DNA from: Roseofilum acuticapitatum BLCC-M154
GTDB taxonomy: Bacteria; Cyanobacteriota; Cyanobacteriia; Cyanobacteriales; Desertifilaceae
Reading direction: 5' to 3'
DNA length: 64,000 nt
NCBI RefSeq assembly: GCF_030068475.1
Contig: NZ_JAQOSP010000087.1
Coordinates: 1-64,000, forward strand
The translations under genes and the position numbers were made by a program. Positions 18,598-25,837 of the stretch are shown here, piece by piece. Within the stretch, counting starts at the first letter, position 1; every line of letters starts with the position of its first letter. The notes beneath the pieces are model-generated. The model saw only the letters and a program-made list of their open reading frames with translations. It was not told where the DNA came from and searched no databases.

Positions 18598-19652
18598 ATC
18601 AGTATTTCGAGGTAATGACTCAAACCTCCCAAGCAACTGACGTATTGATTAAGAAGTATACAGAAAATTTACCGGAAGAAGCGCAACAATTGCCTTTAAA
18701 GCGGTACGGTCACCCAAGATTACGGGATCTACAAATCCGCATGGGGTATGAAATTAATGGCGGGGAAAACTGGCAAGAGATTATTCCGGTTTGCGCTAGT
18801 TTTGAGATTCTCAACTGTTCAACTTATGTCATCAACTGGTTTCTGGATGAGAAGCATGGCTATGAGACGATTGATAGTAAGCGAAAATTGGTCATTGCTG
18901 GATTTCAATTGAGAGAAATTGCACAGCAGATTCTAGATGATTATGGGATGGCAGTTTTGATCCCACTGTTGAGCAAAATAAACCACCAAGTTTATCTGGG
19001 TCAGAGAATGGATATTCATGATCTACAAGTATCTAAAATAGGGGAATATCCAGACTACGCGCAATTCCTAACTGCTTATCAGGAGCGATGCCGATTGCTC
19101 TCTGGCGTGTTCTACGGTAGTTGTTTTTTCGCCGGATCAATCATTGCAGGACAACCCGATGATTTGCTCTATGAAATGGGAGCTATTTATGGAGCTGCAA
19201 CTCAGGCAGCGAATGATTTTGGTGATTTTGCTCTCCCGGTACAGCGCCTGTCAAAATTGGAAAAACCCTATCAGGATCAATTTTCTGATTTTATTAATGG
19301 AAAGTTGACACTCGCTGTTTATTTAATGACTCAAAGGGCAAATTCTCAAGAACGCAATCGACTGGAGGAATTGAGGTATAAAGGGATCGAGGAAAATGAG
19401 TACCGCGAAATTTTAGGCATACTGGTGAATAAGGGAGTGTATGGAGATTGTTTAGCTTACCTGAAGCAAGAACACAAGCGATGTAAGCAGATGCTCTACA
19501 CTAAAGAGAAGACAATCCACCGAGACTTGATTGCTTCAATTTTGGTCAGAATTACGTCTAACAAATTTCTCTCACAGCTTAGAAAAAATATTGAGTTGTT
19601 CCAAGTGGGTCAAGTTGACATTAACCACAAGTGTCTAGGGGTTCAAACGTGA
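18594..19652 (+). CDS. Polyprenyl-synthase-like (class I isoprenoid synthase fold) protein
   Basis: A 352-residue protein. Family-like features: GHPRLRD near residue 40 (compare GKRxRP in prenyl synthases), a degenerate first Asp-rich region (NWFLDEKHGYETID), a second Asp-rich motif reduced to NDFGD near residue 205, and DFINGKLTLAVYLM (compare GKxTLP). The fold is likely, but the weak first motif leaves activity uncertain; it may resemble ComQ-type or other divergent prenyltransferases. AGGAG lies before the ATG, and the start overlaps the methyltransferase stop by 4 bp. The 3' end overlaps the convergent TonB-like gene by 32 bp. Confidence 0.7.
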   Translation: MNQYFEVMTQTSQATDVLIKKYTENLPEEAQQLPLKRYGHPRLRDLQIRMGYEINGGENWQEIIPVCASFEILNCSTYVINWFLDEKHGYETIDSKRKLVIAGFQLREIAQQILDDYGMAVLIPLLSKINHQVYLGQRMDIHDLQVSKIGEYPDYAQFLTAYQERCRLLSGVFYGSCFFAGSIIAGQPDDLLYEMGAIYGAATQAANDFGDFALPVQRLSKLEKPYQDQFSDFINGKLTLAVYLMTQRANSQERNRLEELRYKGIEENEYREILGILVNKGVYGDCLAYLKQEHKRCKQMLYTKEKTIHRDLIASILVRITSNKFLSQLRKNIELFQVGQVDINHKCLGVQT

Positions 19653-20802
19653 CGTTGAGTAGGTAGAGTTGATGCTGCTCTGTGGCTTCAAAAACTTGGG
19701 CTTCGACAGCTTCTAATGCAGCCTGATTTAAAAGGGCATATCCTGTGCTTTGGATTAAGTTGGCTTCTCGTATAATTTCGCCTTCAGGATTCACTAATAC
19801 GCCAATGGTGGCTCGTCCTTGCAATTGGCTTCGACAAGCCAGTTCGGGTAGGGGCAAGTTTAACTCTTTCTGTTTCCAACCGGAAGTATTGTCTTCATTT
19901 TTATACCGATCGGGAATGTTTTTAAACCAGGATTCTAGGGCGGCGGTGGCTTCTTGATCGCTGGTTCCTTCTGGATTATAGGCGATCGCCTCCTGCAAGG
20001 CTTGAATTTCTGCTAACAGGGGATCGTCAGGTTCTGGGGTTGCCTCTTCTGGGGGAACGGCAGCAACAGGAGAAGATTCTGGTTCTGGGGTTTCCTCTGC
20101 TTCCGGATTCTCTGATGCTTCGGCTTGCTGGCGATATTGTTCTTGCCGACGACGCAAATCGGCGATCGCCGCCTCTGGTATTCTATCGGGTAATACGCCC
20201 GGCTCCGTCTCTTCTAACGGCTCCTGTTCTTCTCCCGTAGGTTCTGGAGGTGCAGGAGTTTCAGTTTCTTCTTCTGGGTTCCGTGCTAACCGATTAATCT
20301 CTAAATCCAGATCTTGTGGAGGCAAAACGGGCAAAGGATTTGCATCATCATACACCGGAGGACTCGAAGGCGGCGGCGGAGGTAAAGTCGGTATAATTAA
20401 CGGCTCTCGATAAGGAGAAGTCGAAGAGATTGGCGGCAGTTGCAACACGGGAGGCGGCGGTAACTCTAGGGTGGCACGGGGTGGGGGTAAGACAAAGGAA
20501 GACGGATTTTGGGCACTCGAACCATCAGCCGGAAGGTTGGGAAGCGGGGGCTGTTGCCAAGCTTCAGGATTAATGGGGGGTAAAGTCAGTGGGGAAGGGC
20601 TATTCAGATTGGGTAGGCGCTGTAATTGTTCGGGAGTGAGTTCGACTAAATCAACGGTATCCAGGGAATTACTCGGACTGCCACTTCTGATGGGGATCTT
20701 AATCCACAATAGACCATGAAAGGCAACCGAGGCGATCGTGGCAATCCAAAAGGGTTGAAGAAGGGGTTGGCGTTGCTGGGGAAATAGGGGAGAGTAGGTC
20801 AT
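19621..20802 (-). CDS. TonB-like protein with proline-rich spacer
   Basis: A 393-residue protein with TonB architecture: one N-terminal membrane anchor (LLQPFWIATIASVAFHGLLW, residues 15-34), a long Pro/Glu-rich periplasmic spacer (about 60-250), and a C-terminal domain about 315-393 (GRATIGVLVNPEGEIIREAN through LNQAALEAVEAQVFE) of the TonB C-terminal fold. TonB couples the inner-membrane proton gradient to outer-membrane receptors. No exbBD or receptor gene is adjacent, so the partner is unknown. It is followed by 80 bp of GGGGAAT-type repeats up to cobI. Confidence 0.8.
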   Translation of the reverse strand: MTYSPLFPQQRQPLLQPFWIATIASVAFHGLLWIKIPIRSGSPSNSLDTVDLVELTPEQLQRLPNLNSPSPLTLPPINPEAWQQPPLPNLPADGSSAQNPSSFVLPPPRATLELPPPPVLQLPPISSTSPYREPLIIPTLPPPPPSSPPVYDDANPLPVLPPQDLDLEINRLARNPEEETETPAPPEPTGEEQEPLEETEPGVLPDRIPEAAIADLRRRQEQYRQQAEASENPEAEETPEPESSPVAAVPPEEATPEPDDPLLAEIQALQEAIAYNPEGTSDQEATAALESWFKNIPDRYKNEDNTSGWKQKELNLPLPELACRSQLQGRATIGVLVNPEGEIIREANLIQSTGYALLNQAALEAVEAQVFEATEQHQLYLLNVTFEPLDTCG

Positions 20803-20890
20803 AGTAGGGGAATAGGGAATGGGGAATGGGGAATAGGGGATTGGGGGATCTCCAATTATTCATTATTCATTATTCATTGTTCATTGTTCA

Positions 20891-21601
20891 TTACTCATTA
20901 CCCATGATAATCAGCAGAGAAAAGTAGGAGAGGGAGAGTTGGGGAAACTGTTCTAGATGAGTATAGATTTTTTGGTTGGGTTGGGTGGCTCGTTCGACAA
21001 TATAGGCTTGTTTAAATAGATTTCGTTCTTTGAGCAATTGCCACACCTGCTCATAAACCGAACTCACTTTCATTAACACCACCACCTCTGAAGAGTTTAA
21101 CGCTTCTTCTAGGCGATCGATATGATAGAGCGCCGGTAAAATCGTCAGCCGTTGATCCCGGATAGTCAGAGGAAGCCCCAAAACGGCTGCTGCTGCCATC
21201 GGTGAGGCAATACCGGGAATCACTTCTATCAGAGCTTGAGGATGATTTTGGCTCAGAGTTTGGGCCAGATAGTTAAAGGTACTATAAAAACTGATATCCC
21301 CTTCACAGGCAAAGGCCACATTTTGCCCTTGATTAAGGTAGTCCCAAACCTTTTCAGCCGCTTGTATCCACGCTTGCTGGAGAAGGCTTTCATCTTGTAA
21401 ATAGGGAAACTTGAGGGGAAGTTGAATCTGTTCCGGTTTGAGCCAGGGTTGGATGATGGTTTCGGCTACACCCGGTTGGTTATTGAGTCCGGAGGGAAAG
21501 GCAACCACGGGCGCGTCTTGCAGTTGCCGCAAGCCTTTGAGGGTAATCAATTCTGGATCGCCTGTACCGATACCAATGCCGTAAAGAGTTCCGAGTTGCA
21601 C
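20891..21601 (-). CDS. cobI: Precorrin-2 C20-methyltransferase
   Basis: CobI/CbiL adds a methyl group from SAM to C-20 of precorrin-2 (or cobalt-factor II) in cobalamin synthesis. The 236-residue product has the family start LYGIGIGTGDPELITLKGLR with the SAM-binding GxGxGDP, and the later EVIPGIASPMAAAAVLGLPL motif. GTG at 21601 is preferred because the conserved region begins a few residues later; a TTG nine bases upstream is the alternative. It is an isolated cobalamin gene here. No clear cobalamin riboswitch is visible upstream, but see the stem-loop at 21691. Confidence 0.92.
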   Translation of the reverse strand: MQLGTLYGIGIGTGDPELITLKGLRQLQDAPVVAFPSGLNNQPGVAETIIQPWLKPEQIQLPLKFPYLQDESLLQQAWIQAAEKVWDYLNQGQNVAFACEGDISFYSTFNYLAQTLSQNHPQALIEVIPGIASPMAAAAVLGLPLTIRDQRLTILPALYHIDRLEEALNSSEVVVLMKVSSVYEQVWQLLKERNLFKQAYIVERATQPNQKIYTHLEQFPQLSLSYFSLLIIMGNE

Positions 21602-21690
21602 AACTATCAAAAAATAATAGACAAATACTTATCCTAAATCATTTGTTGAATATTCAAGCAATTTCGGGTAGGGGGATGAGGGGGGTACAT

Positions 21691-21736
21691 GGCTGAGACG
21701 GATGCTAAACCGCGATATACGGATGTCTCGGTAGCC
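21691..21736. other. Intergenic stem-loop between cobI and a hypothetical gene
   Basis: GGCT-GAGAC at 21691-21699 pairs with GTCTC (21725-21729) and AGCC (21733-21736), leaving a three-base bulge. The loop contains a repeated CGGAT. It precedes AGGAGG but no start codon at the right spacing. It could be a small structured RNA or the leader of a gene in either direction; I do not recognise the family. Confidence 0.35.
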
Positions 21737-21864
21737 ACTCAGGAGGAAAAATAGAAAAAATCATCCACTTAGTTCACCCGATAAGATGAGGTCAATTGAC
21801 TTTTTTTCAGCAAGACTATATAAAAAGACTGTTGATTTTATGACCTATGTGTATTCATCCGGCA

Positions 21865-22155
21865 ATGCTTCTGGAAGAAAGACAGTTAACCTATAAAAGG
21901 CTCAGTGAGATTTTGTATTTGCTTGATGATATTAAGCGAACTACAGATCCAGCACAACTCAAAGAGCTGACAGAACAGGCGAGTCAATTGTGTATTGAAT
22001 TAAGATATCATTATTCCCAGTTAGTCCCCGATCCAAATCTTAATGGTGGTATCACGGCTTGCGGTCGCCATGAGGGAACGAATAGGATTCATGACGATCG
22101 CATTGATGTCTTTGATATGTTCTCTCAAGGTTTGTCTGATCTTCAAGGGACTTAA
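21865..22155 (+). CDS. Hypothetical protein, 3' part overlapping a WD40 relic
   Basis: A 96-residue frame from ATG 21865 (a second ATG lies at 21847). The first 60 residues (MLLEERQLTYKRLSEILYLL onward, helical and acidic) look like a genuine small protein. The last 40 residues are read antisense to the WD40 fossil at 22021-22242, so the natural 3' end may have been replaced. Function unknown; expression uncertain. Confidence 0.4.
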   Translation: MLLEERQLTYKRLSEILYLLDDIKRTTDPAQLKELTEQASQLCIELRYHYSQLVPDPNLNGGITACGRHEGTNRIHDDRIDVFDMFSQGLSDLQGT

Positions 22156-22242
22156 ATCCCAAACCCTTAAGCTCCCATCAGCACGGGCAGCAATCTGGGG
22201 ATTTTGGGGAAATCTGCAATGGGGGTTTAAGCAGTAAGACAT
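22021..22242 (-). pseudogene. Fossil of a Ser/Thr kinase-WD40 gene, internal deletion
   Basis: An open frame of 73 codons joining two parts of a much longer gene. The first 15 residues (MSYCLNPHCRFPQNP) match the Cys-rich N-terminus typical of cyanobacterial Ser/Thr kinases; the rest (DGSLRVWDL through ATASRDTTIKIWIGD) is the end of a WD40 beta-propeller, with two blade ends ending in VWD and IWI. The kinase domain and most blades are missing, and the join is in frame near 22195. This is most simply read as an internal deletion of a kinase-WD40 gene that kept both ends. A tiny expressed protein is possible but unlikely. Confidence 0.75.
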
Positions 22243-22330
22243 AAATTGATATAAATATTAAAAATTAAAGGGTTGACTGCGGATTTTGGGTTATTGTAGA
22301 CTGAATTTTAATCAAAAGGAAATGATACAA

Positions 22331-22621
22331 ATGACTTCAGAAGAACAGAAAACAACGGGTGCAGATGCAGTAGATGCGGCGATCGCCCAAGGCATTGATT
22401 TAGATGGTAGCCCCATACCCCCAGCCAAGTTAGAGTTGTATCATAAAGTGATGGGTTTGGAAGGCGATCGCCAACGCAGTGGAGTCAGTAATACCATGCG
22501 ATCGCGCATTGTTCGCATCGGAGCCAAGCACTTACCCCAGGATGACCTCAACCAAATGTTACTCGATGCGGATTTTGCTCCCTTGAAGGAAAAGGAAATT
22601 CGCTTCTATTACGGCGGGTGA
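22331..22621 (+). CDS. Conserved-looking small hypothetical protein
   Basis: A 96-residue soluble protein that I cannot name. ATG at 22331 is chosen because AAGGA lies 10 bp upstream; an ATG at 22322 is too close to it. The sequence has a polar N-terminus (TSEEQKTTGADAVDAAIAQG), GSPIPPAKLELYHKVMGLEG in the middle, and a compact C-terminus (APLKEKEIRFYYGG). It contains two HIP1-type sites, consistent with long residence in this genome. Confidence 0.65.
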   Translation: MTSEEQKTTGADAVDAAIAQGIDLDGSPIPPAKLELYHKVMGLEGDRQRSGVSNTMRSRIVRIGAKHLPQDDLNQMLLDADFAPLKEKEIRFYYGG

Positions 22622-22639
22622 AGTAGTAATAGATTACGC

Positions 22640-23428
22640 TTATTGAATCGAAGATGTGCCCATACCTTGGAACATGATCCAAGAAAGGACAAAATCAGTC
22701 ATAAAAATAGAGAGCAGAGAAATAACGACGGCGGTGGTAGTCGATTTACCCACACCTTTTGCCCCTCCTGTAGTTGTCAGTCCCCAACTACAGCCAATGA
22801 CCGCAATTAGAGCGCCAAAAATAAAGGCTTTAATCACAGAGCTACACACATCCCAGGGAGTCATAAAGCTTTGCACCGAGGAGAGAAAGACGGAGTAGGG
22901 TATCTGGTACTGAGCTTCGGCAATGAATAAGCCGGAGCCAATACCCGCCACCAGCGCAATCAAGTTCAGAAGGGGCAGCATTAAGCAGCAGGAAACTAAT
23001 CGGGGAATCACTAGGTAATCGATGGGGTCAGTTTTGAGCATGTAGAGGGCATCGATTTGTTCGGTCACTTGCATGGTTCCAATTTCAGCAGCAAAGGCGG
23101 AACTAACGCGCCCAGCCACAACGACAGCAGTGAGGACGGGGGAGAGTTCCCTAGCCAGAGCAAGGGAAAGAACGCCACCAACAGCAGCAGTGGCTCCAAA
23201 GTTGATAAATTCGCGGGCAACTTGGATGGTGAACACAAAACCAACGCTAATGGCGGTCATAACGGCGATCGCCAAAGATGCTGGCCCCACGTTCACCATC
23301 TGCTCTAGGGTATTGCGGCGATGAATCTTTCCCGCCAGAATATGGGCGATCGCCTGCCCCCCTAAAAGAATAGCGGCTAGGGGGCGATAGAAAGGTGTGC
23401 CGCTCTGCAAGAGTTTGGGTTGACTCAA
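22640..23428 (-). CDS. MlaE/YrbE-family ABC transporter permease
   Basis: A 262-residue inner-membrane permease with the MlaE signatures: LEQMVNVGPASLAIAV, then the conserved core around REFINFGA, LALARELSPVLTAVVVAGRV and AAEIGTMQVTEQIDAL, and the late GGAKGVGKSTTTAVV segment. MlaE permeases move phospholipids (or lipids in chloroplast TGD1) between membranes with an ATPase and an MCE protein. Neither partner is adjacent. The start is a TTG at 23428 with GGAAG five bases upstream. In cyanobacteria the system may serve lipid exchange with the outer membrane; that is inference. Confidence 0.93.
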   Translation of the reverse strand: MSQPKLLQSGTPFYRPLAAILLGGQAIAHILAGKIHRRNTLEQMVNVGPASLAIAVMTAISVGFVFTIQVAREFINFGATAAVGGVLSLALARELSPVLTAVVVAGRVSSAFAAEIGTMQVTEQIDALYMLKTDPIDYLVIPRLVSCCLMLPLLNLIALVAGIGSGLFIAEAQYQIPYSVFLSSVQSFMTPWDVCSSVIKAFIFGALIAVIGCSWGLTTTGGAKGVGKSTTTAVVISLLSIFMTDFVLSWIMFQGMGTSSIQ

Positions 23429-23445
23429 AGCTACTTCCGGGTTAA

Positions 23446-23467
23446 GACTACAACACTTATAGGATAC
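23446..23467 (+). repeat. 22-bp direct repeat, left side of the HepT/MntA cassette
   Basis: GACTACAACACTTATAGGAT plus AC. It is repeated exactly at 24238-24259, 792 bp away, on the other side of the toxin-antitoxin pair. Confidence 0.9.
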
Positions 23468-23497
23468 AGCGCTCTCATCAGTTATGAGTAATGCCCC

Positions 23498-23836
23498 TCA
23501 ACTCGTCTCTGACAAGAGAAGTTGGATTTTTTCGATCAGATTGGGAATATCCGTTTGGGTTACCTCCCAAATAATATCAATATCTACTTGTCGATAATCA
23601 TGCACTAATTTATCCCTCATACCTGCGATTTGCTTCCAGGGGATAGTGGCATGTTGAGTCCGGAATTCTGGAGAGAGTTTCTTCGTGGCTTCTCCAATAA
23701 TCGAAAGAGCATAAAGTATCGCTAACTGAGTTTTATCGTCTGCGGCAAAACTCAATTCATCCAAGGGTTCAACAAATTGGACGATTTGATTAGCAAAGCG
23801 ATAAATATCATGAAGATATGAGCGATCGCGCTCCAT
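23498..23836 (-). CDS. hepT: HepT-like ribonuclease toxin (DUF86)
   Basis: A 112-residue helical protein of the HEPN/DUF86 type. The RX4HXY active-site motif is present (RDKLVHDY near residue 75), along with IIGEATKKLSPEFR typical of the family. HepT cleaves RNA (or tRNA ends) until it is modified by its cognate nucleotidyltransferase, which adds AMP to the conserved Tyr. The start overlaps the mntA end by 29 bp, the usual arrangement. The whole cassette lies between 22-bp direct repeats. Confidence 0.88.
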   Translation of the reverse strand: MERDRSYLHDIYRFANQIVQFVEPLDELSFAADDKTQLAILYALSIIGEATKKLSPEFRTQHATIPWKQIAGMRDKLVHDYRQVDIDIIWEVTQTDIPNLIEKIQLLLSETS

Positions 23837-24155
23837 ATAGCACCTGATAACTCTCTAAAATAGCACGACGACGAATGCAGTTATAATCTTTCTCAACAGC
23901 AGACTTTTGTACTAAGTCAACTTTTCGGTGAAGTAGGTCTTCTAGGTCTTGTTCCATACCAATAAACTGTAAAAGGCTAACTTTAGCTTCTGGTGCAAAA
24001 GTAACCAGTACATCAACATCACTATCAGATTGAAAATCATCTCGTAAGATCGATCCAAACAAAGCCAACTCAATAATATGGCTCTTTTGGCAAAACTCTA
24101 GGAGTTGAGCGGGCGTGATGTCTAATCGCTGATACAGAAGATCGGTATTGATCAT
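23808..24155 (-). CDS. mntA: MntA-like nucleotidyltransferase antitoxin
   Basis: A 115-residue minimal nucleotidyltransferase. The GSX10DXD motif is complete (GSILRDDFQSDSDVDVLV, residues about 34-51), with a third acidic residue in RKVDLVQ. In type VII toxin-antitoxin modules MntA neutralises HepT by adding AMP to the toxin. The gene lies immediately upstream of hepT and overlaps it. ATG at 24155 is the clear start. Confidence 0.88.
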   Translation of the reverse strand: MINTDLLYQRLDITPAQLLEFCQKSHIIELALFGSILRDDFQSDSDVDVLVTFAPEAKVSLLQFIGMEQDLEDLLHRKVDLVQKSAVEKDYNCIRRRAILESYQVLYGARSLISS

Positions 24156-24237
24156 ACAATCCAGGAGTGATAGTAGATAGGGTAACGGGTGAGTAATTGC
24201 TGAATAGTCTTATCGTCATTGTACCCATCCAGGATGG

Positions 24238-24259
24238 GACTACAACACTTATAGGATAC
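24238..24259 (+). repeat. 22-bp direct repeat, right side of the HepT/MntA cassette
   Basis: Exact copy of 23446-23467. Together they bracket the TA module and its upstream region, a configuration expected from duplication at insertion or from homologous exchange of a cassette. Confidence 0.9.
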
Positions 24260-24325
24260 CCCCACCATCCCCAGTAAAATAGGACATGGGTTTAGTCTGA
24301 GATTAAGGTTATAGGAAAAAGAGCC

Positions 24326-24880
24326 ATGTCAGTCCTATTGAAGCGGTTATTTACGGTAGACGAGTACCACCGGATGGGTACAACTGGGATTTTGCCTGAG
24401 AGCGATCGCACTGAATTAATCCGAGGAGAAATTATCCAAAAGTCCCGTATTACCCCAATTCATGCCTCTTACGTCGATCGCCTGACTCGGTTATTTTTAT
24501 TGCAATTAGGCGAACGGGTATGGGTAAGAGGACAAAATACAATTGTGTTAGATAATACCTCTGAGCCAGAGCCAGATTTATGCCTGTTGCGTCCCCGTGC
24601 CGATTTTTACCGGGATGGACATCCGCAGCCGGAGGATATATTTTTACTGGTAGAAGTGGCAGATACAACGCTTCGGGGCGATCGCGACATCAAAATTCCC
24701 CTGTATGCACAAGCTCAAATTCCTGAAGTTTGGCTGCTCAATATTCCTGAACAGTGTTTAGAAATCTATCGACAACCGGCTCCAGAAGGCTATCAGCAGG
24801 TGCAACGCTTACAAAAAGGAGAAATTTCGGTACAATTATTTCCCGATATCCAGTTTGCCGTTGCAGAAATTTTGGCCTAA
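24326..24880 (+). CDS. Uma2-family (DUF820) putative endonuclease
   Basis: A 184-residue protein of the Uma2/DUF820 family, a PD-(D/E)XK-fold group highly expanded in cyanobacteria. Visible: RTELIRGEIIQKSRITPIHA, the SEPEPDLCLLRP strand carrying the acidic active-site residue, and FLLVEVADTTLRGDRDIKIPLYAQAQIPEVWL, with the E-x-D..K-like core. The biological role of the family is not settled. A second member is at 35344. The ATG at 24326 follows GAGCC. Confidence 0.85.
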   Translation: MSVLLKRLFTVDEYHRMGTTGILPESDRTELIRGEIIQKSRITPIHASYVDRLTRLFLLQLGERVWVRGQNTIVLDNTSEPEPDLCLLRPRADFYRDGHPQPEDIFLLVEVADTTLRGDRDIKIPLYAQAQIPEVWLLNIPEQCLEIYRQPAPEGYQQVQRLQKGEISVQLFPDIQFAVAEILA

Positions 24881-25046
24881 TTTCCCATGGCAAGCGACTG
24901 GCGACTCATAATCGAGCAACTACCGGTAACATGGTCGCGATTTCACTGCTATTTTCCAACCCTTGTCCTAATTGAGAATTTTCTTGCTTATGAATAGATA
25001 TAAGGGTAAACTAATCCTGCAAGCTAAATGAGAATTATTAGCAACT

Positions 25047-25706
25047 ATGATGAACCACAGTCAAGTTTTAGGTTGGATCAAAGGATGGGGTGGGAAGAAG
25101 CGCCCCGATCGCCCCCCAGGGCGAGGACAACATCACCACGGTCATTATGACTCTCTCGGAGTCAATGCCAGCCCAGAAGCACCAGCAGAATTAGAAATCT
25201 CCGAAAATAGCGGGTTCCTGCTGAGTGAAGGACGACCAGGACAACAGGTATGGGTGAGGGGGTTTCGGGAAAAAGGAGGAATCAGTCGCCTACTCGCCAT
25301 GGGAATTACCCCAGGATCTCAGCTCCAAATTCTGAGTCGTCAGGGTAGTGGCTCCGTGGTAGTGGCGATCGCCGATAACCGCTTAGGCTTAGGGGCAGGT
25401 CTAGCCTCACGAGTCATCGTCACCGAAACCAACCTATCCTTACACCCCAATCTAGATATGGAAAACCCAACCTCCACACTCCATTTAGGAGACCTGAGTG
25501 TAGGCGAAAAAGGGCGCATCATCGGCTACGAAAACACCCATCGCGCCTACAAAAGCAAACTCCTCTCCATGGGACTCACCCCAGGAACAGAATTCACCAT
25601 CACTCGCGTTGCCCCCCTCGGCGATCCCGTAGCCATTCTCGTGCGAGGTTTTCATTTAAGTGTACGCAAACAAGAAGCCGAAGCCCTAAAAGTGGAAAGC
25701 CTGTAG
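25047..25706 (+). CDS. feoA: Tandem FeoA-domain protein
   Basis: A 219-residue protein with two FeoA (SH3-like) domains, at about 60-128 (RPGQQVWVRGFREKGGISRL) and 143-216 (LSVGEKGRIIGYENTHRAY), preceded by a His/Gly-rich tail (RGQHHHGHYDS) that might bind metal. FeoA is the small cytosolic partner of the FeoB ferrous-iron transporter. It lies 131 bp upstream of feoB and forms the feoA-feoB-feoC operon. Two fused FeoA domains is a known variant. Confidence 0.9.
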   Translation: MMNHSQVLGWIKGWGGKKRPDRPPGRGQHHHGHYDSLGVNASPEAPAELEISENSGFLLSEGRPGQQVWVRGFREKGGISRLLAMGITPGSQLQILSRQGSGSVVVAIADNRLGLGAGLASRVIVTETNLSLHPNLDMENPTSTLHLGDLSVGEKGRIIGYENTHRAYKSKLLSMGLTPGTEFTITRVAPLGDPVAILVRGFHLSVRKQEAEALKVESL

Positions 25707-25755
25707 CCCTTTGCGTGAGGACTGAGTAATGAGTAATGAGTAATGAGTAATGGGC

Positions 25756-25832
25756 AATCCCCCATTCCCCCATTCCCCCATTCCCCCATTCCCCCATCCC
25801 CCCATTCCCCTATTCCCCCATCCCCCCATATT
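25756..25832. repeat. CCCCCATT microsatellite before feoB
   Basis: About nine CCCCCATT-type units fill the feoA-feoB gap, following a run of GAGTAAT repeats. Length variation here could alter spacing between the two genes; no direct evidence. Confidence 0.8.
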
Positions 25833-25837
25833 GAACA

